A DNA stretch of 64,000 nucleotides from Paulinella micropora (GCA_019918135.1 WBZZ01003322.1:41001-105000); one strand, 5' to 3'. Shown: positions 1 through 12,047, counted from the first letter of the stretch. Numbers and translations are program-made. Notes: a model not told the origin generated them from the sequence alone.

Positions 1-1
1 G

Positions 2-3000
2 GAGGCGCACAGCTCAGCGGGAGAGAGCGAGAGCGATGAAGAAGACGATGACGAAGAGGGAGAAGGTGATGATGATGTCGACCCCAGCGAGCTGCATGAG
101 AGGAATTGGGTCGGGCCACTGGCTGCGCGAGTCGCCGCGGTGCTCAAGTACATGGAGTGCTGCATAGTACAGCCGGTGTCTCCTATGCTGGAAGATCCGA
201 AGCAAATGGAAGAGCCCCAGAACTACCCGGCGATCAAGCGGTTTACAGCGACCCTGGGGCCAACTCGTCGTGCGTCCTGTCATACGCCAAGCGAGAGCCC
301 GACAGGTATACGGAAGAGGCGCAGGTGCAGATTTCGGTCGATCGATGACGATACTTCGGAAATCTGGCTGGTTGCGCACTGTAATCTGTGCGATTCCAAG
401 CGCGCACAGGGAGAGGAAGAACCTGAGCGGCGGGTGGGCCGGCTCTTGAACTATTATTCGGGCAAAGGAGAGGAAAAAGAAGGAACCGGGGGTGCAAAGC
501 TTTGGTCCATAGTAGACGAACTACGGACCAGGAGGCTCAGGGAAGTTCTGAAGAACAAGCTGCAACTGAAGGCACTGGAGCTGGTGTGGGGTAGCAGCCC
601 GACGCAGCGCTGGCCGGCATGGGAGACGCAAGGGCTCTGTTCGAGCGACGATTGTGAGTCTCAGTGAATAGAGGTTCACAAGACAGATTTATGGTGGACC
701 TGTGCGTGCCTGGGTGGTACCTGGAAGAGCTTAGGCGGGTTGCGGGTGACCCGGAACGGGGGGATGCAGGACGGCTACGGCTGCATAGGCGTGCTGGATG
801 GGCTGCGCAAAGCCGACGAGAAATGGGCCCCCTTTGTGAAGGTGCGCGAGGACGTGGCTTCGGAGTGGGCGCAGCCGTTCACGCTCAGCGACGATTACTC
901 GATCATGCTACTGCAAGAGTCGTTGGGCGCGGGCAAGACGACTCAAGAGAGGAACCTAGTGGAGGCGGTGCTGACGCGCAAGAAGCCGGGCGCGTGGCCC
1001 CCGAGATGTACGAGGTGCTGCTGCGATGGCTGAAAAAGTGGGAGAAGGACCTGGGCCCGGAGGTCACCCCTACGTTCCTGATCTTGGCTAGCCGCCGAAC
1101 CTTCTGCGAATCGCAGGCACATGCGTTCAGAGACTACAAATTTAGCTTTAAGCCGCTGGACGCGCTGGGCAGCGAGCGGGGGATATGGACGTTTGAAAGC
1201 TTGCATTCGCTGGGCGAAATAAGGGGGCTAAGACAGGGCGGCGTAGCGTACAACATCTTGCTGCTGGACGAGTGCGAGAGTTTGCTGTACCAAGCTACGC
1301 AAGGCTTAAACACTGAAAAGGACCTAGTTAATCTGCTGACGCTGGAGATACTCGTCCGGGAAGCGGACAAGATTATTTGCCTGGACGCGTTCATGACCCC
1401 CCGCACGCTCGAAGTGCTGCATGCCATGCGGCAGGGGCCGGGGGTGGCGGGCGCGCCTGCGCAAGCTAGGGACTGCAGTACGTACCTGCGCTGCAGCAGC
1501 TTTCGCAAGCAAAGCAATCGGCATTACTTTACGCACAAGAGCCGGCAGAGCATCGTGCGGAAGATCGAGATAGACCTACTAAGCGGGAAAAAAGTGATGG
1601 TAGCGGTGGGGAACCGGGCGGCGGGGGAGAGGCTGAGCGAAGATCTGATGCGGAGGGTGCGCAACCGGAAAATGCGTTGCTATTTCGGGGCGCGGAGCAA
1701 GAAGTTTCTAAGACGCGATTTGGGAGAGAGCTACGCGAGTGACTTCAAGAGTGACCTCTATGTGTGCTTATCTTGCACTCTGACTTTTGGAGTGAGCTTC
1801 GCAGAGCCCCCCGGCGTGAGCGAGTTCCATTTCCACGCGCTGTATTTGCTGCTGGACAACAACCAAATTCTGGCACGGGACTATGCGCAGATGAGTGGGC
1901 GGGCGCGCAATGTGCATGAAATGCACGTATATTTCAAGACGCCCTTTGTGTCCACCAACGCGCCGCTGACACTGAGAGATGTCGAGGCTTCGCTCGTGCA
2001 TAAGGTAAATGCCGAGAAAGGCAAGCCAGGAGGCGGGATCGCTTTCCAACACAGATTCCGGGTTGGCATGGACCGGATGGGGCGATTAATTCCCGTGCGC
2101 GACTGGAACTTCATCTCGGTGGCATACGCGACCCTGGAAAGAAACCTGTCTATGTATAGGGCCAAAGATACCTTCTGTTATTACCTGTGGCGCATGGGCT
2201 GCGACAACCTCGTCAGAGTGGACTATGCGGCCACGGAGCTGCCCCCGGCCGAGGAATGGCACCAGTGGCCCGGCGGAGTTACGGAGGAAATCCACGAGGA
2301 ACGGAACGAGGAAGCGGACAAGGCCCGCGAGGAGCGACAGGAGGCCAAGAGAACAGCCGTCAAGCAGATGGAGCAGGCGGCGACGCTTATGAGCGACGAG
2401 GAACTGCGCAGAGAGATAAAGTTACAGGAGGAGAGGGGAGATGAAGACAAACCCGTCGCCGGGCTGGTTACGGGTACGACGCCCCTACGTGACGGGACCT
2501 CCGGGCGGTCGGCGTTGGATCGGGTGCCGTATCTGAAATTGCTGCTAAGACACCCGTCGGCAAGGGCTGAGCTGAACTACGCGACGGCGTGCCGACTCGC
2601 GGCGCAGAAGCGGCTGCTAGGACTGTTGGGCACCTGGTGTCTGTATAGCGGGCGGCCCGAGACCTTCCTGGCGTGGGCGCAGGGACAATTTGCGGGGCTT
2701 AGCGAAATCCCCCTTTTGTCTGTGCAAAGGAGCAGAAACTCCACGGCCCGTGTGATTTTCCTCGAAGCCCTTGCAATTCTGTTGCTGGATGGTCCTCAGT
2801 TGAGAAAGGGCGAGGCTGGCCCTAGCCAGAAACCTATGGATAGACTGCTGGGCGGCGCAGAGATCTCGTGGGGGACGGTGGTTGCCAAACAGCGGCAGCT
2901 GGAGTCTTTGTTTAGGGACGGGCACGCGCTGTGGACAAAGTCACACGGGCTTGAGATTAGGCGGAACACCCTGAACCGATTGACCCGTGAGCCGGTGGCC

Positions 3001-3215
3001 GACGACGCAGAGGATGGGCTGACAGCGGCAGCTCTGTCGCCCCATGCCTGCCGGGGCTTGCTCGCGCAGTTTTTCAAGATATGTCTGCGGTCAAGCTTCG
3101 AAAGATTAGAGAACCCCGACGGCGATCGATTACGGCGCAGAAATGCGCAGGGCACGAAGCATTCTATCTATCGCGTGGTGTTGTTCAAAGGGGTCAAGTT
3201 GTCTGGGAGCAATAC
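2..3215 (+). pseudogene. Herpes UL9-type origin-binding helicase with primase-like N-terminal part (5' partial, disrupted)
   Basis: The reading frame is open at the window edge, so the N-terminus lies outside. An acidic stretch is followed by a possible zinc knuckle (Cys-His near 280-285, then W-L-V-A-H-C-N-L-C near 365-390), as in UL52/PrimPol-type primases. The helicase core follows: Walker A SLGAGKTTQE (about 916-945), Walker B LLLDECES (about 1,258-1,281), then blocks typical of Herpes_ori_bp proteins, including VCLSCTLTFGVSF and DYAQMSGRARN (about 1,760-1,910). A charged linker and a Leu-rich C-terminal domain run to about 3,215. Known family: origin-binding SF2 helicases, fused to primases in several large DNA viruses. 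Disruptions: an in-frame TGA at 665-667 (inside a possible 81-nt GT-AG intron, 654-734) and a one-base frame change near 1,003. The helicase call is strong; the primase call is inference. Confidence 0.8.
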
Positions 3216-3529
3216 CCGCGTTGACCCACCCCCCTGCCCATCCCCCGGCGGAGGCGTGGGCGGGCACGTCGTGAGGAAGAGGACGAGAGTGAGAACGAGA
3301 ACGAGAACGAGGAGAGGGGGAGCATGGGGAGCAGGGGGGGCAGGGGGAGCAGGGGGGGTTCGGGGGGCAGCATGCCCCCCTGCAGCATGGACCCGGGAGC
3401 ATAGACCCCCTGCGGCTGATTCACGAGGTCGCAGAGGACCCGACCCTGTTGACGGACCCCAGCTGGCTCGCCGACGACGGGCAGGGAGGGGGGGAGAGCA
3501 GGGAGAGCAGGGGGCGACGGGGGGGACCG
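3216..3529. other. GC-rich low-complexity junction
   Basis: Runs of C and G, an arginine/threonine-coding purine tract and one double-hairpin module (about 3,330-3,398) fill the gap between the helicase C-terminus and the fragment of gene X. The frame happens to stay open through it, which would fuse helicase to junk. I read it as a recombination scar, not coding sequence. Confidence 0.5.
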
Positions 3530-4247
3530 AGAGCCCGCTGAGCAGCAGCAGCAGATTGGCCTCGAGGTTTATCTGTTGGGCACTATCTGGCAAGAACGAA
3601 AAAAGCTGGTGTGTTCTTTGTGGCTGTTGTCTATCTATTGGACCGGAGGTCGGATAGCTTGCGCCCGCCCGCAGTCTTGCCGGAGCTACTTTGAAGAATC
3701 TATTCGGCCGGGGCTAGGCAGGCTGTGGTTGCTAGCTCTGCAGGGGTACGACCGCCTGGTCCAGAGGCTCCCGACGGAGCTGCCCAGCCGGTCGGCGGCC
3801 AGGTCGTCTCTGCAAGAAAGCTGTCGTGATGAGTACGAATTGCTGCAGCAGGTAGACGAGGCTAGGCTCGCCGCCGCCCCCGACGACGACGACGTGCTGG
3901 CCGGGCTGAGATTTCAGCCAGGCGCGCTCGAGCCATGGGCCCAACTACTAACGCGAGCGACACTGGACACACCTGCCCCGGAGTTGCTGCGCTGTTCTCG
4001 TACCCTGGCGGAGGAGGCCCGGCTTTGTGTAAAAGAGGCGCTGGATCTCTGGGCGGAGGTGGCGGCGTTCGCGCGCCGGAGTTGTCGGTGGGACATGCCG
4101 GAGCTCTTGCTACCGCCGGACTGGCAGTGGAGTAGCACGGAGCACTTGGCCGAACCCTTGTCCAGGTGGCTGCAGCGGACCTGGCTTGCGCACGAGCTTG
4201 CCCAATTCGCGGCGGCCGCTAAAAGGATACTAGCGCGTTGTGTTTAA
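3530..4247 (+). pseudogene. Gene X, left copy: C-terminal fragment of an unknown viral protein
   Basis: About 230 residues match the C-terminal part of the gene X copy at 44,741-47,199 at close to residue-for-residue level, for example the block RCSRTLAEEARLCVKEALDL. The left copy has lost everything upstream of a Gln/Ser-rich stretch and starts in low-complexity DNA. It keeps an open frame to a TAA stop at 4,247, and it has TGG where the right copy has a TGA stop at 45,353-45,355, so the left copy preserves the older sequence there. The protein is helical and Leu-rich, with conserved Cys. I do not recognise the family. Confidence 0.6.
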
Positions 4248-4352
4248 AGAGGGGGGGGGGGGGGGCGGGGGGGAGGCTGTAGAGTCCTCGCAGGGGCTCT
4301 CGGCAGAGTATGACTTGTAGCCAAAACAGGATAAAGTCGTAGCTTGCAGTGT

Positions 4353-4643
4353 TCAGGCCACCCCGTTTTCCGAGAACTGCACGGTTAGCTGTCCGGCGGC
4401 GCCGCAGGTTTTGTTTTCGCAAAGTAGGGTGCAGCAACCCCGATCCAGCAGTTTTTGAGACGGAGTGATTCCCGCGGGTAAGACGTAGGCCAGCCCCTCC
4501 AGCCTTTGGGCTAGCGTCTCCAGCCAGTGAACCTTGTGCAACCTCTGCGCAAAAAACGAGTCATACCAGCGTGCCAAGGCGCGGACCAGGCCGCCCAGTA
4601 GAATCTCGGCCTGTTCTGGCGAGGGAAGCTCGCTAGCAGCAGC

Positions 4644-4680
<37 letters not shown>

Positions 4681-5705
4681 CACGGCGTGGCTAGGCGACT
4701 GGAGGTGGGCTGTCGCAGTTGCAAGAGTACATCCGCCATTCTCCGCTGCGCGACCTGTTGCGCGGAGCGAGCAAAGCTGTGAACAAGAAAGGCGTCCAGC
4801 GGGGCGTCCAGCGGGGGTAGTCCACAAGCTGTGACAAAGAGCACCCAGGCATTAGCAAACGCGACCAACAGCCTGGCATTAGAGCTCCGGCTTGGGGTCT
4901 GCTTGCTCTGGCTCATGGTGTCCAAGTCCACTTGCACCAGTCTATCTAAGAGGCAGCCATTAAACAAGACTGTTTGTTTGTCGTAGTCAAGCACAAAACT
5001 TTCGGGCCCCAATGCCAGGCACAGACACACGCGCTTTTGGAGATAGTCTAGCACCCGGTCGCAGCTCTGTGTGTATTGTCGGAGCACCCAGGGGAGATCC
5101 GCGTCCAGCCCCGGCCGGAACATTAAGGGCAGGGTCGGGCCCACGTACTGCTGAACCAAGAGTGAGGGCGAATTTATGCCAACCCCGACTGCGTCCTGCG
5201 AGGCACAGAATAGGTCGAGGGGCGCGGGCGTGCCTAGCTCGAGGTACTCTCTGTACAGCAAGAGAGCCTGCGCCAAAGCCTCGGACAGCCCCTCGGTTTC
5301 CCGGTACACCAACCGGGCTTCACCGGACGCCGACTCCCATGGGTCCACAAGCCAACGTTTGCAGTACACCGCAGGCTGTAGCTGCACAGCCCCCGGCCGG
5401 CTACGCCAGTCGGGGGGCAGCTGGCTAGTGCAGCAGTTTAGATTGCCAGCCTGTTCTCTGGTATGAGTCCAATTACAGCAGCCACGAAGCTTAGAAACCA
5501 AGTAGGCAGCAGCTTCGCGGGACCTTGTCATGTGAGGGCGGGATTTGGTGTCGCCCACTCTTGCTGGAGCCGTCTGTCCACGGGGGAGAGGGAAACGACC
5601 CTGCAGAACCTCTTCTTTGGACAGTTCATGCAAGAGCTTATCTAGCCCCGCCTGCTGCCAGAACTCGACTAATCTATCTGCCAGCACGGGTCGACAAAAA
5701 CTCAT
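4353..5705 (-). CDS. Kinase-like (possibly pseudokinase) protein, present only in the left arm
   Basis: Intact 450-residue frame from ATG at 5,705 to TGA at 4,353. A middle region resembles a protein-kinase hinge and catalytic segment: SLLVQQYVGPTL, then about 35 residues later VCLCLALGPESFVLDYD, which could stand for the HxDLxPxN loop without the catalytic Asp and Lys, then VLFNG. A poly-Thr run is encoded by a GTA-type microsatellite (about 4,642-4,681). The C-terminal region has several Cys. The gene lies opposite to its neighbours and interrupts the gene X to RPB2 spacer; the right arm has no equivalent. The kinase relation is a weak reading; an unrelated helical viral protein is possible. 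Confidence 0.35.
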
Positions 5706-8700
5706 TGCACAGCAAGGAGGCTCTTTCTTTTTCCTTTGAGGAACAGTACCAGGCTGGGGAGGTGGACAGGAAAAGGGGGAGGAAGAGGGGGGGAGGGGGG
5801 GGGGGAGAGAGAGCGTACGGTCTGCCAGCCCCCCGGGCTATTGCGACCGTGGAAGAATCAGGGTCCTTGGCTCTAGTGTTTCTGGAGGAAGAATTTAAGC
5901 TCAATCGCGGGGCGGTAGAAAGCCTGCGCTATTTTGTGTTGTACGCGGCGCCCAAACAGGTGGCCAAGCTGTCGGCGCAGTTGCGGTTGCGACAGGTGGA
6001 TGAAAAGGAGTTTGAGCGTCTGCGCAAAAAGAGAAATCAAGGCAGTGCGCTGCGTAATGCTTTGGGTCCCTGGCTAGAGGCGCAGGCCCAGGCCAGGCCG
6101 AGGGCGGCGGCGCGAGGCTGTGTGTGCCCAGGTTAGTAACGATACCCCCGCGCATGACGACGACGGACTCGGGGAAGCGTTACGTACTGAAGCTGGGCGT
6201 CGAATTTGCCGGTTTCGAGGACCCCAGCGGATGCTTTGAACAGGTGTGCGAAATGGGCGGGACGTGGTCGGCAGGTCTGCTGGCGCGGGTGACCTGGTCT
6301 CTGTTCGAGTGTCAGCGCCCCGGCCGCGCCCTGACGGAGGTGCCGGCTGAACCGGCGAGTTGTTTCCACCCCCAGAAGTAATTCGCCTGTTGTCGCTGCC
6401 TTGGCAAGTGAACTTGCCACCCCCCAGCGCGCTGCGGAGCTGGGCCGAGAGCGAGCGCTGGCTGCGTCTTCACGCGGGCGACCACTTGCAGCGCACGCTG
6501 GCGGGGATGGAGATAGGTTCGTGGGTGCCGTTCGTTCTGCTGGACGGCGTGTGCTGGGCGCTGGAGGGGCGCGAGACCCCCCCCTTGGACCATGCGTTAA
6601 TCCGTCAATGGGACAGGCGAAACAACGCCATCAGCGGGCGTGCACCCGACATCCCTCTGTCGTACTTCCCAGCTGGGGCAGCAGCCAGGCCAGGTAGTTC
6701 GAGAAGTTTACAAGATTTATGCGGGGGCCAGCACCCCGGGCGGGACCAGGCGTCGAGCCGTGGCGTGGCGTACGGGGCAAGCCGACAAGACGGAAAGAAC
6801 CAACGCCAGCGGCTCCGGGGGCGCCGACTGTCCGTTGGCACCGGCTGAGCATCTTAGAGGGCGGCGACAGCAGCCCCCGAGGAGACAGACACGGCCTCCT
6901 CGGGGGGGGGGGGCGCCGGGTGTGGCCAAAAAAAGCAAAAAGAGACAGGGGGAGGAGGAGGAGGAGGACGAAGAGGAGGAGGAGGAGGAGGAGGAGGCTC
7001 CGCAGGAAGAAGAAGAAGAAGAAGAAGTGGAGGAGGAGCAGGAGGAGGACAATGACCACGAGATCGAGCTAGACGAGGAAGAAGAAGCAGCAGCAGAGGT
7101 TCTGCCGGAACAGGAAGAGGGCGAGAAGGAAGAGGAAGGAGAGTACGAGAAAGAAGAGGAGGAAGAGGAGGAAGAGGCGGAAGAGGCAGAAGAAGAGAGC
7201 GTAGAGAGGGAGGACGAGCTAGTACTGGGAGCGGCGGCCAAACAGACAACGGCGGAGTACCACGTCGAAAACATGCGCAATCAAGAGGGTGCCATGATCG
7301 GAACTAAGCGACAGCGTCGTCTGTTGCTGTACCCCTGCGTCGAGGAAACACCGACGACGGGCAGCGCGGGCGGCGGCGATCCGACGCTGGCGCTGGGGTT
7401 CGGCAACGTGCAGAACAAACCGCCGCGCGATTTTGCTTTGGATTGGGCGAAGCACGCACTGGAGCGGCGCTGCGCGCGTACTAACCTCGCGGCGCTACCC
7501 CGCGAGTGTGTAGCTCAGTTTGTCCGTGCGCATGTCAATAACGATTCGGCACAGCCCATCCTAAGCGCGCGGGTCTTTGTCGGCCAACCCTGCGACCTGC
7601 CTATGGTCTTGCTCTGGCGTGCGCTGGGTGTGGACTCCTGGGCCAGGCTGCGGCAGTTGGTGGTGCGCGGGGACGACCCAGCTGTCGAGGCGCTGTACGT
7701 CGACCTGCTGGAGCGTTCTTGGCAGCTGAACGAGGGCGTGCGCAGGCGCCGCCAGGCACTGTTTCGTTTGGGACAGCTGTGGCTTTTGCGCAGCAAGGAG
7801 GCCAGCGTCGAAGAGATCGAACGAAAGGGCTTGTGGTGGCTGCGGCAGCGGTACCTTCTGCACATCTTTCCAGGGGAACGACCGTGGCTCGCGCAATACT
7901 TGCGGCGGCAGGTGCAGGCGACGGCCGCTGGGGGGCTGCCCCCGGCGGTTTGGACGCTAATCGCCAGCTACTCCCTGGACGGGGAGCGCGAGCAGGAGGT
8001 CGCGGCCTACGGCGACGAGCGCAAGGCAGAGCACCTGGCGGACAGCGCCCGTATGCTTTGTCGGGCCGAGGCGGGGCTGCCGGGGGTGCTAGGCAGCCAC
8101 GGGGTCCCCCGGCAGGCAGGTTTGTCGGACCCGCTGGCCTTGCAGAACAGAGCGGTGCTGACGCTAGCTCAGCTTTACGCCCACAACCTAAAGCGCGCGG
8201 TAAACAAGGAAAGGGTTTGCTTGCAATCCCGCCTGGCATCCTGGGCGGGGCTGGCGGTGTGCGTCCCCCCCGCACAGTTGTTTGACTCGCGCCAGCTTAG
8301 CCGAAGTTTCCAAGAGTTCACCTCGCCCAGGGACAGACCCGTGGCGGGGGGTGGGGGCGTGGCGGGGGGCGGCACTGGCGAGGACGGGCAGCCGCTGCAG
8401 CGCGTACTGCAACAATTCCGGGGGAACCCGGCCAAGAAGTACTGGCTGGCCAGGCGCGTATGCCAGATGGTGCCTAACTGCCAAGGAATGACCTCGGACC
8501 AGCGCTTTGATATATCACAGATGTGCTTCCTGGACCCCTGCGAAACCAGCAAATCCAGCAAGTCGGGCTACGACAAGCACCTAGCGCTCTTCACTACTGT
8601 CGTGCCCGAGCTGCCGCCTGAGTGGTTGGGTGCCCTGGAGGACTGGCTCGTGCTGCGCTGCGCGCCGCTGCCGCGCCGGGCCTCCGCGGCCCTCGGGTCG

Positions 8701-9199
8701 GGGGATTATGCGGCGGAGTGTTTTGGGCGCTTGGTCGGGTTTGTGGCCGGGGGGCCGGAGGCCGCGGAGGCGCTGGCACGTCAGCTGCGCACTCTCAAGC
8801 GAGGCGCACAGCGCACGCACGTTGCGGAGGCGGGGACCTGGCGCTGCGACACCTGGGGGTCCTGCTAGACCACACGGAACGCCGCCTGCTCATCCACGTA
8901 CAACCCGGGCGCCTGGCCGCCCCCGTGCTGCACGTAGACCACGAACGTGTAGCGTTGCCCACTCAGGTACGGCGGGCCTGGGGGCTGAAGCGCCTGCGCG
9001 CCCTCTGCGGACTCCCCCTCGCGCCCACGCACGGTCTGTCCTACGAATTCAGCAACGCGCACGCGTCGCTACCTCCGAGGACCTCGCCTGCTGGCGGGCG
9101 CTGCGCGAGGCCGGGGTGCTCGCCTGGCTCTCCGTCCAAGAAGCCGCCTGCCAGCTCGGCTGCGAGAGCCTAGCCAAGCTCGCCAGCCAGCACGCTAAA

Positions 9200-9262
9200 G
9201 CGGGCTGGAAGGAAGGCGGGGGGGGTTCGGGGGCAGCATGCCCCCCGGCGGTAGCGGGCTGG
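9200..9262 (+). repeat. Double-hairpin GC module, RPB2 site 1, left copy
   Basis: Holds the core palindrome GGGGGGCAGCATGCCCCCC (here one G short) next to a G-rich linker with TTCGG, and a second palindrome built on GCGGGCT. It sits between coding blocks for ESLAKLAS and DWVDVSPARHLGF of RPB2. Relative to the gene the linker precedes the core. Confidence 0.7.
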
Positions 9263-9639
9263 GGGTGGATTGGGTGGATGTGTCGCCGGCGCGGCACCTG
9301 GGTTTCTCATCATCGTTGACTCTGTTCCACGAGCACGTGACGGGGCCCCGCCTGGTGTACGCGGCGGGGATGCAGACCCAGGCGATTGCACAGCATCGGC
9401 CCGGGCGCGTCCTGGCAACTCCACCAAAGAGCTCCTGCATGGCGAGCGCAGTTTGCTGGAGGCACCCCTGACGGCCTGCACCGTGGGGCTGCAGCCCCTG
9501 GGCGTCAACGTGCCAGTCGCGTACCGCGCCTGGTCCCACAACCAGGACGACGGAACCGTCTGGTCACAGGGCGCCGTCGACCGCGGAGTCTTTGCCCTCG
9601 TCGAGCACAAGAGCTACCGTGACACCTTCCAACTCCGGC

Positions 9640-9770
9640 CCAGCCCGCTGATGCGGGCTGGAGGGGGCCTCCCGGCCCAGCCCGCTAGCGCCGGGGGGCA
9701 TGCTGCCCCCCCGAACCCCCCCTGCCCCCCTTCCAGCCGCGCCAGCGGGCTGGGCATGCCCCCCGGGGGC
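9640..9770 (+). repeat. Double-hairpin GC module, RPB2 site 2, left copy
   Basis: Contains AGCCCGCTAGCG-type palindromes on both sides of a GGGGGGCATGCTGCCCCCC core followed by CGAACCCCCCC and a C/T-rich linker. It lies between RDTFQLRPSP and CSARALLHEQALRRAG of RPB2. The frame stays open through it here. Orientation is opposite to the matching module in the right copy (about 40,528-40,635). Confidence 0.75.
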
Positions 9771-10623
9771 TGGGAGAAGCTGCGCGAATGCAGTGCCCGC
9801 GCGCTGTTGCACGAGCAGGCCCTGCGCAGGGCCGGGCGCCTGTCGCAGGTTTGGCGGGGGGGTTGGGGTGGTGGTGGTGGTGGTGGTGGTGGTGGCGGGA
9901 GCGGCGCGGCCAGGGCGGCGGAGGGTTACCTGTTGTCAGCGCAGGCCCAGCGCGGGGAGAGCCCCTACGCGGGCCTGGGGCTCCCCGCGGTGGGCCGCCT
10001 GGTTCTACAGGGCGATAGGCTGCTGCGGGCGCTCGGCGAAGAGCCCGTGCACGCAGCTGTCCGGCTCGGCGGCGGGGCCGCGGCGGCAGCGGGCCTCATG
10101 ACTCAGGAAAACGTCGTCCGCGAGGTGCGCGCGGCGGTGCGCGGCGTGGTCGCTCAGACCTGCCTTGCCATCCACTCAGCTGCAGAAGATGGAGCCCCGA
10201 CTCCGGGCCGGGCGCTCGCAGGGAGCCCTGTGCTGTGCGTGGCGGACCCCGACCCCTCCGCGGGGGCCCTCGCCGAGCTCCTGCGCCCGCTCTCCCCCGG
10301 CGGCCGCTACCAGGCTAGCGCGCGGGTCGTCACCGTTCGCCTCGCTACCTTCCAGCACGGCGACAAGATAACCAACACGTCGGGGCAGAAGTGCACCGTC
10401 TGCGTCATGCTCCCCGACTGCTGCCTGCCCTACCTGCCCACGGGGGAACGCCCCGCCGTGCTGCTTGGCCCCTCGCAAATGTTCCGCAAAACTATCAACG
10501 ACTGCCTCACCGCCCTGCAGACACGGCTCGTAGCACAACAGGGACCGGAACTCATTAACCAAGTCACGGGTGGCTCCGCCACCCACGTCTGGCCCTGGAA
10601 CCAGGAAATACTCATGCACACCG

Positions 10624-10694
10624 CCGGGGGGCATGCCCCCCGAACCCCCCCTGCCTCCCTTCCAGCCCGCGCTAGCGGGCTGAAGCCCCCCGGG
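10624..10694 (+). repeat. Double-hairpin GC module, RPB2 site 3, left copy
   Basis: Core GGGGGGCATGCCCCCC, then GAACCCCCCC, a C/T linker and the second palindrome built on CCCGCGCTAGCGGGC. It is inserted in frame between WPWNQEILMHTA and GEWRPDFRCVLESL. The right copy has the same orientation at this site (39,612-39,684). Confidence 0.75.
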
Positions 10695-10847
10695 GAGTGG
10701 CGCCCCGACTTCCGCTGCGTCCTGGAGTCGCTCTACCTGCCCACCCCCGCCAAGCTCTGGAAGCGCTGCCTGCAGCACTGGCTGCGGCGCGCCGGCGCCG
10801 CCCTCGCCGCCCTCAGCAAAGTCCTGCGGCTCTCTCTTGGGGGGCCT

Positions 10848-10945
10848 GCCCAGCCCGCTGGCGCCGGGGGGCATGCTGCCCAGCCCGCTGGCGCAGGCTG
10901 CAGGGAGGGCAGGGGGGGTTCGGGGGGCAGCATGCCCCCCGGCGG
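10848..10945 (+). repeat. Double-hairpin GC module, RPB2 site 4, left copy
   Basis: Two AGCCCGCTGGCG half-palindromes, a truncated core, a purine linker and the full core GGGGGGCAGCATGCCCCCC after GGGGTTC. It lies between LRLSLGGP and WVEREEKWLLERL of RPB2. Orientation is opposite to the right-copy module at 39,376-39,440. Confidence 0.75.
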
Positions 10946-11780
10946 TCTGGAGCTGTTGGCTTGGGTGGAGCGCGAGGAAAAGTGGCTGCTGGAGCGCCTG
11001 GCGCGTGCGGGGCTGCTGAGCCAGCAGCAGGTGCAGACCGGCGGCGGCCAGGCCGTGGAGGCCCTACGCTTGATCCTGGCACGCCGGCCTCTTGCTACCT
11101 GGGATCTCAGCAAAGGCTGGTACGACGTCTTGCTCCCGTGCGAGTCTTGGCTGTGCGGAGTTCAACAGGAGGTCCAGCTAAATCGGGAACGCCTCGTGGC
11201 CACCTTCTTCCCTCGGAACGACGAGGCTGGCGGCGCGGGCACCGCCCCCCGCGCTTCGGCTGGCTGGGCTTGCCCCCCTGAAAAGCTGGAAGCCCTGCAC
11301 CTGGCGCCGCCAGCCGCATGTACAGCCCTGCTAGCATGGACCTGGACCCGGCGGGAAACGCGTCTCTCTTTGGCTTTCAATACTACATGGCTGAAGAGAA
11401 GACTTCCTAGATTCAATTCAAGGCACGGCACCGCGGGGGCATCGACCCCCTGACTCACCAAGGCACCAAGTCCAGCAAGGTCGACGGTGCTAGCAAGTTC
11501 GATCCCATGACTCTCAATTCCAGCGTGCAGGCTGGCTCTACTTCTCTCCTCAAACAAGTGCTCGAAACCTCGGACTCCCGCTGCGATTTCATCTGCAACT
11601 CGTGCGGGCGCATTGGCTTTGGCGACCCAGCCACTGGGCATGCTACCTGTCTGACTAGATACTGTGCACAAGCGCAAGCCTCTGGCCAATACACAGGCTT
11701 AAGCGCTCGTCCTACCTCGTTTGTCTTTCTCAAGGCCATACAAACACTCGACGCTACCGGGCTCTTGTACCCCGTCAAGG

Positions 11781-12047
11781 CTGAAAAATCTAGGACTTTT
11801 CTTTCTCTTTCTCCCTCTTTCTCGCTCTCTCTCTCTCCCCTCTCCCGATTTCTTCAACTTGTTTCTTTTTCCTTCTGCCCCCCTCTCCCCCCCCCCTTAC
11901 TTCCCACACGCACACGCTCACTCTCTTTTTCTCTCTCTCACCCTCGTCTTAAGAACTTAAATTAATAAAAAAAGAAAAGGAAGAATTTGTATATTTGACA
12001 GAGAGAGAGAGAGTAACAGTAAAAAAAAACAGGTAAATCCTGCGGTA
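11781..12047 (+). terminator. RPB2 3' region with polyadenylation signal and next promoter
   Basis: A long C/T-rich tract is followed by AATAAA (11,964-11,969), then a TATA-like GTATATTTGAC (about 11,987-11,997) and a GA repeat ahead of the ATG at 12,048. The right arm keeps the same arrangement on the minus strand (AATAAA at 38,530-38,535). Confidence 0.55.

Larger units (their letters stand above)
5818..11780 (+). pseudogene. RNA polymerase second-largest subunit (RPB2-like), left copy, disrupted
   Basis: Viral DNA-dependent RNA polymerase subunit that would form half of the active centre. Recognisable RPB2 blocks in order: LPMVLLWRALGVDSW (about 7,595-7,640, the 'DIPIFIVLRALG' region); KHLALFTTVVPELP after GMTSDQRFDISQMCF (about 8,485-8,615, the 'ETPEG' region); HNQDDGTVWSQGAVDRGVF (about 9,536-9,595, equivalent of 'YNQEDSVI..S..DRG'); HGDKITNTSGQKCTV (about 10,355-10,402, equivalent of 'GDKFSSRHGQKG'); SLFGFQYYMAEEKTSEIQFK region (about 11,365-11,425); and a C-terminal zinc site (Cys residues 11,580-11,670). 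A Glu-rich linker (about 6,950-7,200) is inserted near the N-terminus. The first residues of the right copy are missing, replaced by a G-rich tract. Frameshifts (about 6,345, 6,650, 8,840, 9,060, 11,200-11,340) and a TAG at 11,408-11,410 break it. Confidence 0.85.

Noticed and set aside
3219-3657. Helicase frame running on past 3,215
   Set aside because: The extension translates low-complexity DNA and then gene X sequence in the wrong frame; it is a junction artefact.
6631-7280. Poly-Ser, poly-Leu and poly-Phe frames
   Set aside because: Antisense or shifted translation of the GAG/GAA-rich acidic linker of RPB2. The equivalent frames near 43,000-43,500 and 62,756-63,012 have the same origin.
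9200-10945. The hairpin modules as spliceosomal introns
   Set aside because: No consistent GT and AG borders at the sites in both arms, and they occur in both orientations.
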